Shown piece after piece: positions 1-7,891 of a stretch of DNA of 64,000 nucleotides; the stretch's first letter is position 1, and every line of letters starts with the position of its first letter. The DNA is taken from contig JACAEM010000017.1 of the NCBI GenBank assembly GCA_013388855.1, positions 24,749 to 88,748 on the forward strand, given 5' to 3'. A program made the position numbers and the translations under genes. Below the pieces are notes generated by a model. The model did not search any database. It was given only the letters and a program-made list of their open reading frames with translations, and was not told where the DNA came from. Origin of the DNA: Chloroflexota bacterium (GTDB lineage Bacteria; Chloroflexota; Anaerolineae; Anaerolineales; Villigracilaceae).

Positions 1-641
1 GTGTGGGGCGTTTGCCGGTTGTGGATGAAAATGAAAACCTTGTCGGTATGATAACCAAGGGCGACATCACCCGGGGTGTATTGACCGCCATCCGCAGGGA
101 TTACCAGGAGGAGGAGATTCGCCGCTATCGCGCAAGTCACCTCTTTGAGGATATTATTTCAGATCGAACAAGTTTGATCCTGCGTTACAAGATCAAGCAG
201 GGGGATTTCGTTAACGGCGGACAGGCCTCCAGCCACATCAAGCGCGCATTGCTGCGATTGGGTGCTCCGCCGCAACTGGCGCGTCAGTGTGGAATCGCGG
301 TCTACGAGGCGGAGATGAATTTGATCATTCACTCCACCAATGGCGGGGTTCTGCGCGTGCAGGTCGAACCACACCGCATTCTGATGCAGACCTCGGATGA
401 CGGCCCCGGTATTCCGGATGTGAAACAGGCGCTGACACCAGGCTGGTCCACGGCCTCACCGTTGGCCCGCAGTATGGGGTTCGGCGCCGGAATGGGGTTG
501 GTCAATATTCAACGCTGCGTGGACAAGATGGAGCTTGATTCAACGGTTGGCAAAGGTACCAAGCTGTTGATGGAGATCCACCTGCGACCCGACGAAAAAT
601 TCAAGGCGCCGCCCGGCGCTTCAGAAACCCCGAGTGTGTAA
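1..641 (+). CDS. CBS domain plus HATPase (anti-sigma-factor-like) regulatory protein, 5' truncated
   Basis: The gene runs in from the left edge, so its start is not visible. The first ~25 visible residues (RLPVVDENENLVGMITKGDI) are the end of a CBS domain, which usually senses adenine nucleotides. The rest is a GHKL-type ATPase of the RsbW/anti-sigma class: an N-box-like stretch around AVYEAEMNLIIHS, a G1 box (TSDDGPGIPD) and a G2 box (GFGAGMGLVNI). No histidine kinase dimerisation domain is visible. Such CBS-HATPase genes often sit beside DRTGG, PHP and Hyd/Hnd hydrogenase genes, which is the arrangement here, so a signalling role for the hydrogenase is likely. Its partner is unknown. Confidence 0.8.
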   Translation, partial: VGRLPVVDENENLVGMITKGDITRGVLTAIRRDYQEEEIRRYRASHLFEDIISDRTSLILRYKIKQGDFVNGGQASSHIKRALLRLGAPPQLARQCGIAVYEAEMNLIIHSTNGGVLRVQVEPHRILMQTSDDGPGIPDVKQALTPGWSTASPLARSMGFGAGMGLVNIQRCVDKMELDSTVGKGTKLLMEIHLRPDEKFKAPPGASETPSV

Positions 642-653
642 AAAGGACCTAAG

Positions 654-992
654 ATGACATTGCAGGATATTATTGCTGGATTGAATTTGAAGGTGTTGAC
701 TTCCCTGCGGAATTTCAATGCGGTCACTCCGCAGGGTGGGTATGCCTCTGACCTGTTGAGTTGTGTTGTGGCTGGAGCGCAGCCTGGAAATCTGTGGATC
801 ACGCTTCAAGCTCACATGAATGTGGTGGCGGTGGCTTCGCTGAGGGAGGTCTCTGCGGTTATCATCACCGAGAATGCCCAGCCTGGACCAGAGGTGGTCG
901 AAAAAGCCAATGATCAGGGTGTGGTATTGCTTTCTACTGAGCGGCCGAGTTATGAAATCGTGGGGAAGCTTTGGGAAATGGGTGTTCGGTAA
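654..992 (+). CDS. DRTGG domain protein
   Basis: A 112-residue single-domain protein that starts 12 bases after the preceding stop, so it is probably cotranscribed with it. The pattern (TLQDIIAGLNLKVLT at the start, a VVAGAQPGNLWITLQAHMN-type centre, SAVIITENAQPGPEVVEKA and a C-terminal VLLSTERPSYEIVGKL) fits the DRTGG fold (PF07085). This fold is found next to CBS domains and beside Hyd-type hydrogenase genes. It has no catalytic motif that I recognise. By family knowledge it is a ligand-binding or regulatory module. A role in hydrogenase control is inferred from its neighbours only. Confidence 0.75.
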   Translation: MTLQDIIAGLNLKVLTSLRNFNAVTPQGGYASDLLSCVVAGAQPGNLWITLQAHMNVVAVASLREVSAVIITENAQPGPEVVEKANDQGVVLLSTERPSYEIVGKLWEMGVR

Positions 993-1062
993 AGAAGTAT
1001 CGTCCAGAAGTTTTCCGTGAGCGGCCCTTTTGATCTGCTCAAGTCTTTGAGGCATTTGACAT

Positions 1063-1809
1063 ATGCCGATCTATCGCGCTGAACTGCACGTTCATACCGT
1101 CCTCTCGCCCTGCGCAGGTGTGGAGATGATTCCACCGGTCATCGTGGAAGAGGCTCTCAAACACGGTATCAATCTAATCGCCATCACCGATCACAATTCC
1201 ACGGCAAATGGCGGCGCGGTGATGGAAGCAGCGCTCGGCACGGGACTCACCGTCCTGCCTGGGATGGAACTGCAGACACAGGAGGAGGTTCACGTGTTGT
1301 GCCTGTTCGATGGTTTGGAGCAGGCTCAGGCTTGGCAGAGAACCGTCGATTCAAAATTCCCGGATCTGCTCAATGATGAAGAAAAGATTGGGGAGCAGTA
1401 TATCGTCGATGCCACGGGGTGTTTTATCCGCAAAGAAGAACGAATGTTGATCTCGAATATCGCGATATCTTTGGAAGAAGCGGTCGAATTGGTGAATCGT
1501 CTGGGCGGTATTGTCATCCCTGCTCATGTGGAGCGGCGCGCGTATGGGTTGTTGGGTGTGTTGGGATTTGCATCTCCCATCTTCGAGGCATTGGAAGTGT
1601 CGCATCATGTGACGATTGCAGAAGCTTCCCGGCTGTTTCCTGACATCGAAAAGTTTCCTGTCTTGCAAAACGGGGACGTACATTCCCGCGATGGTTTTCT
1701 GGGTCTGATGGAGTTTGAGATGCAAGCGCCGACCGTCGCCGAAATCCGCAGGGCTATCCGTGGGGTGGGGGAACGGCGTATGAGGATCATTTCAGCTGGT
1801 CTGGAATAG
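1063..1809 (+). CDS. PHP domain metal-dependent phosphoesterase
   Basis: A 248-residue PHP domain protein of the TrpH/YciV type. Metal-binding motifs are visible: ELHVHTVLSPCAG near the N-terminus, AITDHNS at about residue 43, PAHVERRAYG in the middle and NGDVHSRD towards the end. Together they supply the His/Asp/Glu cluster of this superfamily. Relatives hydrolyse phosphoesters such as 5'-nucleotides or 3',5'-bisphosphonucleotides. PHP genes recur beside DRTGG and HATPase genes in Hyd/Hnd hydrogenase loci, where their job is unknown. It closes the first transcription unit: a new promoter and operator lie between it and the next gene. Confidence 0.85.
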   Translation: MPIYRAELHVHTVLSPCAGVEMIPPVIVEEALKHGINLIAITDHNSTANGGAVMEAALGTGLTVLPGMELQTQEEVHVLCLFDGLEQAQAWQRTVDSKFPDLLNDEEKIGEQYIVDATGCFIRKEERMLISNIAISLEEAVELVNRLGGIVIPAHVERRAYGLLGVLGFASPIFEALEVSHHVTIAEASRLFPDIEKFPVLQNGDVHSRDGFLGLMEFEMQAPTVAEIRRAIRGVGERRMRIISAGLE

Positions 1810-1866
1810 ATTTTCCATTCAACAAACAATCTGACGTTTGTCATAGAAGAGGGTGACATCCTGTTA

Positions 1867-1895
1867 TTGCAGTTCTCTCGATGGGGGAGTACACT
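1867..1895 (+). promoter_or_regulatory. candidate sigma-70 promoter of the hydrogenase operon
   Basis: TTGCAG and TACACT are separated by 17 bases. The match to consensus is moderate (3/6 and 4/6), but the position is right: transcription would start near 1902, at the left edge of the Rex-like operators and about 50 bases before the first hydrogenase gene. Confidence 0.45.
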
Positions 1896-1905
1896 ATGTG
1901 CAATA

Positions 1906-1943
1906 TCGTGAATAATTTCACAATATTGTGAAGTAAATCACAT
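1906..1943 (+). promoter_or_regulatory. two overlapping Rex-type operators
   Basis: The known Rex consensus is TTGTGAA-N4-TTCACAA. Site 1 (1906-1923) reads TCGTGAA TAAT TTCACAA, with one mismatch. Site 2 (1926-1943) reads TTGTGAA GTAA ATCACAT, with a perfect left half and 5/7 on the right. The inner halves also form a perfect 16-bp palindrome, TTCACAATATTGTGAA (1917-1932). Rex represses NADH-linked genes when NADH/NAD is low, so this placement over the start of transcription fits an NAD-linked hydrogenase. The rex gene itself is not in the window. Confidence 0.7.
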
Positions 1944-1953
1944 GGAGAGACTA

Positions 1954-2451
1954 ATGGCAGAAGCTGTAGTAGCAACTCCCGAAATTTACGAAAATAAACA
2001 AGTCCTGTTGGATGAGATCATTGCCACACATCGTAGCCGTCCCGGCGCGATGATGGTGATCCTGAATGAGATTCAAAAGCGGGTTGGGTATGTCTCTGAA
2101 CCAATGCAAAGATATGTAGCGGGGAAACTGCGTGTACCAGTCAGCGCTGTGCATGGGGTGGTGACATTCTATTCGTTTTTTACAACCCAGCCACGCGGCA
2201 AGCACACGCTCAAGTTTTGTATGGGAACTGCCTGTTACGTGGGCGGTGTGCCGCAGTTGATGGAAAAAGCCAAACAACTTACCGGTACCGACATTGGCAG
2301 GACTACCCCTGACGGTCAGTTAACCATGGAAGTTTGCCGTTGTGTGGGCGCTTGTTCCCAGGCGCCTGTTGTCACTGTGGACGAAGAAGTCGTGGGCAAG
2401 ATCAAGCCTAACAAATTCCAACAGTTAATCAAGAAATTGCTGGAAAAATAA
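1954..2451 (+). CDS. hydC: HydC/NuoE-like [2Fe-2S] hydrogenase subunit
   Basis: 165 residues with the thioredoxin-fold [2Fe-2S] domain of the NuoE/HydC/HndA family. All four cluster ligands are present: C89-x4-C94 (CMGTAC) and C130-x3-C134 (CVGAC). In the family this subunit passes electrons near the flavin of the NuoF-like partner. The ATG at 1954 is preferred over the in-frame ATG at 1942: GGAGAG lies about 4-9 bases before 1954, and the earlier ATG overlaps the second Rex operator. It is the first gene of the hydrogenase operon. Unlike the next two thioredoxin-fold modules in this operon, it keeps its cysteines. Confidence 0.9.
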   Translation: MAEAVVATPEIYENKQVLLDEIIATHRSRPGAMMVILNEIQKRVGYVSEPMQRYVAGKLRVPVSAVHGVVTFYSFFTTQPRGKHTLKFCMGTACYVGGVPQLMEKAKQLTGTDIGRTTPDGQLTMEVCRCVGACSQAPVVTVDEEVVGKIKPNKFQQLIKKLLEK

Positions 2452-2455
2452 TTCA

Positions 2456-2525
2456 TGTCATTCTGAGCGAAGCGAAGAATCTCTAAGATTATCGAAGAGA
2501 CCCTTCGCTCTCGCTCAGGGTGACA
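2456..2525. repeat. 70-bp imperfect inverted repeat (TGTCATTCTGAGCGAAG family)
   Basis: Two arms of about 30 bases, beginning TGTCATTCTGAGCGAAGCGA and ending CGCTCTCGCTCAGGGTGACA, pair with a few mismatches around a short centre. The element fills the gap between hydC and the ATPase gene inside one operon. It looks like a short non-coding palindromic repeat or MITE-like unit. It could fold in the mRNA and affect expression of the downstream genes. Confidence 0.75.
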
Positions 2526-2539
2526 CGAGATAAGAGACC

Positions 2540-3100
2540 ATGAAGGAAATCGCCCTGCACCTGCTTGACTTGGCAGAAAACAGCATCAGCGCCCGCGCAA
2601 AGACCGTGCGGATCACTGTGTGCGAGGACTTTCGCGCCAATCAGTTGACTGCCAGCGTGGAGGACGATGGTGACGGGATGACCGAAGAAGTGGTCAAGCA
2701 GGTGGTCGACCCGTTTTATACAAGCCGAACAGAACGAAAGGTGGGGTTGGGAATCCCGCTTTTCAAGGCAAGCGCGGAGGCTTGTCACGGCGCGATGAAT
2801 ATCTCGTCGCGACCCGGAGCCGGGACAAAGGTTGAGGCAACGTTCCAGCATTCGCATATCGACCGGATGCCGCTGGGCGACCTGCCGACCACAATTCTCA
2901 CTCTCGTGTTGACACATCCCGAAATTCACTGGGTTTTCAGGTACACATTCACCCCGCCGTACAAAGGCTCGACGCGTACTTTTGAATTTGACGACCAGCC
3001 CGTAAAAGATGCCTTGCAGGATGTCCCACTCACTCATCCGGACGTAATCGCATTTATCCGTTCGTCGCTCGAAGAAGGCCTTGCACAGGCGCGTAAATAA
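2540..3100 (+). CDS. GHKL ATPase domain protein of the hydrogenase operon
   Basis: 186 residues. Residues 1-110 form a histidine-kinase-like ATPase domain: N box DLAENSISA (N14), G1 box DDGDGM (42-47) and G2 box VGLGIPL (68-74). The C-terminal ~70 residues have no motif I recognise. There is no dimerisation or phospho-acceptor His domain, so it is not a complete sensor kinase. Similar stand-alone ATPase genes lie inside Hyd/Hnd hydrogenase operons of Clostridia and Thermotogae; their function is unsettled. It is followed after 12 bases by the HndB-like gene, which has a strong AGGAGG. Confidence 0.8.
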   Translation: MKEIALHLLDLAENSISARAKTVRITVCEDFRANQLTASVEDDGDGMTEEVVKQVVDPFYTSRTERKVGLGIPLFKASAEACHGAMNISSRPGAGTKVEATFQHSHIDRMPLGDLPTTILTLVLTHPEIHWVFRYTFTPPYKGSTRTFEFDDQPVKDALQDVPLTHPDVIAFIRSSLEEGLAQARK

Positions 3101-3112
3101 CAGGAGGCATCA

Positions 3113-3490
3113 ATGCCAACCGTAAAATCACTCGAAGACCTCAAGAGGATCCGTGAAGAAGCGCTGAAGAAGCGCGAGATCAAGACCAACCAAAGCCGTG
3201 TGCAGATCATCGTTGGCATGGGTACACCGGGGATTGCCGCCGGTGCTCGCGATACGCTCAAGGAGTTTCTGAGCTTCATCGAAGAAAAAGGGTTGACCGA
3301 CATCGCCATCCGCCAGACGGGCAGTTTCGGACTGGACGCAATGGAACCAGTGGTGAAGGTCATCATTGGCGATGCCGCGCCCGTGATGTATGGCAAGGTC
3401 ACACCCTATGCGGCGCGCCAGATCATGGAATTGCATGTCCTGCGCGGCAAGGTCGTCGAAGCCAACCTCATTCCAACAGAGGCGAAATGA
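3113..3490 (+). CDS. HndB-like thioredoxin-fold protein lacking all cysteines
   Basis: 125 residues that match the HndB-type [2Fe-2S] ferredoxin fold in length and pattern (IIVGMGTPGIAAGARDTL, TDIAIRQTGSFGLDAMEP, YGKVTPYAARQIMELHVLRG). The protein contains no cysteine at all. Family members normally read GTCG and TGCxGLC at two places; here they read GTPG (P39) and TGSFGLD (S71, D75). It therefore cannot hold the usual cluster, although the rest of the fold is conserved. A strong AGGAGG lies upstream, and its stop overlaps the start of the next gene (ATGA at 3487). A structural or assembly role is inferred. Confidence 0.8.
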   Translation: MPTVKSLEDLKRIREEALKKREIKTNQSRVQIIVGMGTPGIAAGARDTLKEFLSFIEEKGLTDIAIRQTGSFGLDAMEPVVKVIIGDAAPVMYGKVTPYAARQIMELHVLRGKVVEANLIPTEAK

Positions 3491-5271
3491 AATTTTTCCG
3501 TTCTCATGTTTTAGTGTCCATTGACCCGCAATGTTTGGAGATGGGTGCGCGCGAGATCGTGGATGCGCTCAACACCGAACTGGCGGATTGGGGACTTGCC
3601 GACGAAGTGCAGATTCTCGAGACCTCACGCATCGGCGACCCCGCCCGCTTCGGTCCGGACCTCGTTGTGTATCCGGAAAATGTGCATTATGCCAACCTGA
3701 CAGTGGACGACATTCCCTTCCTCGTCGAGGAACATTTCCTCAAAGGACGCGTCGTCGAAAAATTTCGCGCGCAGGAAACTCTAATCGTTGACGAGGAACT
3801 CGGCGCTCCCAAAGCGAAGGAAGTCCGCGTTGTTCTTCGTAATTGTGGAAAAATCGACCCGCACAATATTGAGGAATACATCGCTGAAGATGGCTATCGT
3901 GCCCTTGCCAATGTTTTGACCGGTATGACCCCCGAAGAAGTCATCGATGAAGTCATGCGCTCCGGTCTGCGCGGACGCGGTGGTGCCGGTTTCCCAGCCG
4001 CTCGTAAGTGGCAGCTCTGCCGACAGGTCCCCGATAATCCCAAATACCTAACCTGCAATGCCGACGAAGGCGACCCCGGCGCGTTCATGAACCGCCGCGT
4101 GCTCGAAAGCGACCCGCACTCGGTGATTGAGGGAATGATTATCGCCGCTTACGCCATCGGCGCCAGCATGGGCTATATCTACTGCCGCGCGGAATACCCG
4201 ATTGCAGTGGCAAACCTCAATATTGCCATTGAACAGGCTCGCGAGTTCGGTCTTCTCGGGGAGAACATTTTCGGCACCGATTTCTCCTTCGACTTGGAAG
4301 TCCGCATGGGAGCAGGAGCCTTTGTCTGTGGCGAAGAGACCGCTCTCATCGCCTCCATCGAAGGTAAACGCGGTGAGCCTCGCCCGAGACCTCCATTCCC
4401 GGCGGTCAAAGGTGTGTGGGGCAAACCGACCAACAACAACAATGTGGAAACTTATGCCGTTGTCCCGCAGATCCTGCTGCGCGGCGCGGACTGGTACGCC
4501 AGCATGGGCACCGAAAAAAGCAAAGGCACCAAAACCTTCGCCATTGCCGGTGACGTGGTGCACACCGGTCTGATAGAAGTACCATTCGGTCTAAGCCTGC
4601 GCGAAGTCATTTTCGATGTGGGCGGCGGCATCAAAGATGGCAAGAAATTCAAAGCCATCCAGACAGGCGGCCCGATGGGCGGCTGTCTTGTGGAAGAACA
4701 CCTCGACCTGCCGCTCGATTACGAAGCGCTCACCGCGGCTGGCTCGATGATGGGTTCCGGCGGTCTCATCATCATGGACGACGAGACCTGCATGGTGGAT
4801 ATCGCCCGTTTCTTCATGGAATTCACCCAGGAAGAATCCTGCGGTAAATGCACGCCCTGCCGCGTGGGCACCCGCCGCATTCTTGATCTTCTCGAAAAGA
4901 TTTGCAACGGCAAGGGCACGCTCGCCGATATCGACCAACTCGAACTGCTCTGCGATGAAGTGATGAAGAACTCGCTCTGTGGACTCGGTCAGGGCGCGCC
5001 CAATCCGGTGGTCAGCACGCTCAAACATTTCCGCGAAGAATATATCGCTCACGTGGTGGATAAGAAATGCCCGGCGAAAGTCTGCCGCGCGCTTATTCGC
5101 TATGAGATCACACCTGCTTGTACCGGTTGTATGGTCTGCGCCCGCAACTGTCCGGTGGAAGCTATCAGCGGCGAAAAACGCCAAATGCATGTGATCGACG
5201 ACAAGACCTGCATCCGCTGTGGCATCTGTGCTCAGGTTTGTAATTTCAGCTCGGTCGCGGTCCTTTCTTAG
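3487..5271 (+). CDS. hydB: HydB/NuoF-like flavoprotein subunit with ferredoxin tail
   Basis: 594 residues. Domains in order: a degenerate N-terminal thioredoxin-like domain (1-95); the FMN and NADH-binding NuoF core with GLRGRGGAGFP and GAGAFVCGEETAL; an SLBB region; the N3-type [4Fe-4S] site ESCGKCTPCRVG with a later Cys in SLCGLG; and a C-terminal pair of [4Fe-4S] motifs (CTGCMVCARNCP, CIRCGICAQVC). It oxidises or reduces NAD(H) and is the expected site of electron branching in bifurcating complexes. In the N-terminal domain only C16 remains of the four [2Fe-2S] ligands: the first is S11, and the TGCxGPC motif reads TSRIGDP. The C-terminal ferredoxin pair is typical of Hyd/Hnd enzymes rather than plain NuoF. 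Confidence 0.92.
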   Translation: MKFFRSHVLVSIDPQCLEMGAREIVDALNTELADWGLADEVQILETSRIGDPARFGPDLVVYPENVHYANLTVDDIPFLVEEHFLKGRVVEKFRAQETLIVDEELGAPKAKEVRVVLRNCGKIDPHNIEEYIAEDGYRALANVLTGMTPEEVIDEVMRSGLRGRGGAGFPAARKWQLCRQVPDNPKYLTCNADEGDPGAFMNRRVLESDPHSVIEGMIIAAYAIGASMGYIYCRAEYPIAVANLNIAIEQAREFGLLGENIFGTDFSFDLEVRMGAGAFVCGEETALIASIEGKRGEPRPRPPFPAVKGVWGKPTNNNNVETYAVVPQILLRGADWYASMGTEKSKGTKTFAIAGDVVHTGLIEVPFGLSLREVIFDVGGGIKDGKKFKAIQTGGPMGGCLVEEHLDLPLDYEALTAAGSMMGSGGLIIMDDETCMVDIARFFMEFTQEESCGKCTPCRVGTRRILDLLEKICNGKGTLADIDQLELLCDEVMKNSLCGLGQGAPNPVVSTLKHFREEYIAHVVDKKCPAKVCRALIRYEITPACTGCMVCARNCPVEAISGEKRQMHVIDDKTCIRCGICAQVCNFSSVAVLS

Positions 5272-5278
5272 AGGCAAC

Positions 5279-7252
5279 ATGGTCAACTTAACGATCAACG
5301 GTAAACAAATCGAAGTCACCGAAGGTACCACGGTCTTGAATGCTGCCCGTCAGAACGGCATCAAAATCCCGACTCTGTGCGATCATCCCCACCTCACACC
5401 CTACGGCGGATGCCGCCTGTGCATGGTGGAAATCAAGGGCATGCGCGTTCCAATGGCAGCCTGCACCATGCCTGCTTCCAATGGCATGATCGTGGAAACA
5501 GATACGCCTGCACTCAAGAAGTCGCGCAACGTAGTGCTCTCCCTTCTGTTCAGCGAGCGTAATCACTTCTGCCCGTTCTGTCAGGTCAGTGGCGGCGATT
5601 GCGAATTACAAAATGCCGCCTACGACGAAGAGATGACCCACTGGCCGATGCAGCCGCAGTGGACGAACTTTCCGGTCGATACCAGCCATCCGTATTTCAT
5701 TCTCGATAACAATCGCTGTATCCTGTGCCGGCGTTGCATCCGTGCCTGTGCGGAGATGTCCGGTAACTTTACCCTCGGCGTGGAAGAACGCGGCGCCGCG
5801 ACGGTCGTGATCGCCGATACCAATGTCCCGCTCGGACAAAGCACCTGTGTTTCCTGCGGTTCGTGTGTGCAGGTCTGCCCGACTGGCGCGCTCATCGACC
5901 GCCAGAGCACCTATCTCGGCCACGAGAAGAATTTGACGGTCACGCGCTCGATCTGCCGCGGATGCTCGCTGGGATGCGGCATTCTTGTTCACACTCGCGA
6001 TAACCACATTGTCAAGATTACCGGCGACTATGAAAACGAGAATGCCGGAACGTTATGCAAGACTGGCCGCTTCCTGGCACTGAATGAACAGCGGACTCGC
6101 CTCACGACTCCCCTGAAGCGGGTCGCCGGTCAACTGACCGCTACCAGCTGGGACGATGCCCTCGCCACTCTTGCCGAGAAGTTCTCCGCTTCAAAAGACA
6201 AAGTTGCCGCTGTAGCATCCACCCGTTTATCAGTGGAGGCGTTGTCCACATTCAAGTCCTTGTTTGCAGATGGGCTTCAGGCAAAGCAAATCACATCTGT
6301 TGAAGAAGGGCGCCCCACTGCGTTGCAATCCATGGTTGCCGATCAACTGGGTGAAGCCATCGAAGGCAAACTGGATACGCTTCGTACTGCGGACTGTGTC
6401 TTGCTCGTCGGCGTGGATCTGACGACTACGCACGAAGTGGCGGGCTTCTACATCAAGCGCAACCTACCAAAAGGCACGCGTCTCATCATCATAGATCCCA
6501 ATGAAAACGGCATGGATGGCCTGGCGAATATCAACCTCAAGCCAAGAGCGGGGACCGATGCTGCTGTGTTCAGTGCCATCGAAGCTGTGATCGTGAAAGA
6601 AGGTCTGGCGCGCAGCGCCGTGGATGAAAATATTGTTTCGCTCAAATCAGCACTGGCTGTCTGTGAATTGAATGTTCAAGATGTCACCGATGCCGCGCGT
6701 ATGCTGGCGGAAGCGGTTGCGCCGATCATTGTATACGGCAAGGGACTTACCGCCTCGGGTAATCCCGGCGCCATGGAAGCGCTCGTGCGCCTGGCAAATG
6801 TTATTGGGGCGAGTGATTCGGAACGCAAAGGATTGCTCTCGGTGAAGGGCGAATCAAATAGTCTCGCCGCGGCGTTGCTTGGGTTGGTGGATCAACTCGA
6901 AGTGAAGGATGAAGCGGTGTATGTCGCTGTGGGCGATGACTTCGTTTCGAAGCGTCTGGCCTCGAAGCTGGAAAAAGTCCCATATTTGGTCGTCCAAGCC
7001 AGTTATGAATCGGCATTGACTGAACGCGCTGATATTGTTTTGCCGGTGAATATCTGGGCGGAAGAGTCCGGGTATGTGTTGAACGCGGAGGGCCGTCTGC
7101 AATTTGCGTCCGCCGCTGTGACAGCGCCAGAAGGTATTCGTTCCAATGTGGATGTGTTGAAGGATGTCGCTCGCAAGTTGGGCGTGACCGTGAATGATGA
7201 TTGGCGCGCCGCGTTGACAAAACGCACAAGCGTTGTTGAATTGGAAATGTAG
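5279..7252 (+). CDS. hydA: HydA/NuoG-like iron-sulfur subunit of the [NiFe] hydrogenase
   Basis: 657 residues. The ATG at 5279 follows GAGG by four bases. Cluster motifs in order: plant-type [2Fe-2S] (C34, C45, C48, C62); NuoG-type His-ligated [4Fe-4S] (H96, C98, C101, C108); two ferredoxin-type [4Fe-4S] (C147/150/153/157 and C190/193/196/200); and an N5/MopB-type site (C226, C229, C233, C260). A NuoG-like molybdopterin-oxidoreductase fold without obvious Mo ligand follows to the end. It is much longer than HoxU (about 240 residues). It lacks the H-cluster domain of [FeFe] HydA, so it is an electron-wiring subunit between HydB and the [NiFe] pair. Confidence 0.9.
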   Translation: MVNLTINGKQIEVTEGTTVLNAARQNGIKIPTLCDHPHLTPYGGCRLCMVEIKGMRVPMAACTMPASNGMIVETDTPALKKSRNVVLSLLFSERNHFCPFCQVSGGDCELQNAAYDEEMTHWPMQPQWTNFPVDTSHPYFILDNNRCILCRRCIRACAEMSGNFTLGVEERGAATVVIADTNVPLGQSTCVSCGSCVQVCPTGALIDRQSTYLGHEKNLTVTRSICRGCSLGCGILVHTRDNHIVKITGDYENENAGTLCKTGRFLALNEQRTRLTTPLKRVAGQLTATSWDDALATLAEKFSASKDKVAAVASTRLSVEALSTFKSLFADGLQAKQITSVEEGRPTALQSMVADQLGEAIEGKLDTLRTADCVLLVGVDLTTTHEVAGFYIKRNLPKGTRLIIIDPNENGMDGLANINLKPRAGTDAAVFSAIEAVIVKEGLARSAVDENIVSLKSALAVCELNVQDVTDAARMLAEAVAPIIVYGKGLTASGNPGAMEALVRLANVIGASDSERKGLLSVKGESNSLAAALLGLVDQLEVKDEAVYVAVGDDFVSKRLASKLEKVPYLVVQASYESALTERADIVLPVNIWAEESGYVLNAEGRLQFASAAVTAPEGIRSNVDVLKDVARKLGVTVNDDWRAALTKRTSVVELEM

Positions 7253-7262
7253 AGGTGTCAAA

Positions 7263-7805
7263 ATGACGAAACCCAAGATCTCGACCGATTGGATGGCTGG
7301 CTGCTCAGGCTGTCACATGTCTTTACTGGATATTGACGAGCGCCTGCTGGAAATCGCCGAACTGACGGATATTCGCGCGACGCCGATCACGGATTTGAAG
7401 GAGCCCGATGAGAGCGGTGTGGATGTGGGTATCCTTGAGGGCGGCATCAACAATTCGTCCAATGAAGAAGTGGCACATCGTATGCGCTCACGCTGCAAGA
7501 TCCTTGTGGCGTTCGGCGACTGCGCTGTCTTTGGCGGCGTGCCTGCCCTGCGTAACATGTGTGGAACCGAGGAAGCGTTGAAGCGCGCCTACGTGGAAGC
7601 TGAAAGCAATGACGACCAGGGTTTTATCCCAAGCGACCCCGAACTGGCGGTAATGAGCAACGTCCGCGCTTTGCACGAAGTGGTGCCTGTTGACCTGCAC
7701 GTTCCCGGCTGCCCGCCCGACCCGGATGTGATTTATTACGTGTTGAAGGAGCTCGCCGAAGGCAGAATGCCTGAGATCAAGGATGAGAAGTTGCACTGGC
7801 ATTAG
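7263..7805 (+). CDS. hydS: [NiFe] hydrogenase small subunit (HoxY/HydS-like)
   Basis: 180 residues, the short form of the small subunit with a single proximal [4Fe-4S] cluster. Visible ligands are C14 and C17 (CSGC), C87 (GDCAVFGGVP) and C150 (PGCPPDP). There is no TAT signal or membrane anchor, so it is cytoplasmic, as in group 3 enzymes. GAGGTG sits five bases before the ATG. It passes electrons between the NiFe site of the large subunit and the iron-sulfur chain of the NuoG-like subunit. Confidence 0.9.
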   Translation: MTKPKISTDWMAGCSGCHMSLLDIDERLLEIAELTDIRATPITDLKEPDESGVDVGILEGGINNSSNEEVAHRMRSRCKILVAFGDCAVFGGVPALRNMCGTEEALKRAYVEAESNDDQGFIPSDPELAVMSNVRALHEVVPVDLHVPGCPPDPDVIYYVLKELAEGRMPEIKDEKLHWH

Positions 7806-7891
7806 ACCGAATCTTGAATGTAGAACGTAGAGGGCAGATTGCCAACTGCATTCCGCATTCTGAATTCTGCCTTCTGCATTTTGGAGAACTT
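7806..7891 (+). other. 86-base intergenic spacer with short direct repeats
   Basis: The gap between the small and large subunit genes holds repeated ATTC/CTGCATT-like words (TGCATTCCGCATTCTGAATT, then CTGCCTTCTGCATT). It ends in GGAG before the large subunit start. The large-subunit reading frame stays open across it, but the protein homology begins only at 7892. The spacer splits two subunits that are usually tightly coupled, and it looks like an inserted short repeat. Confidence 0.5.
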
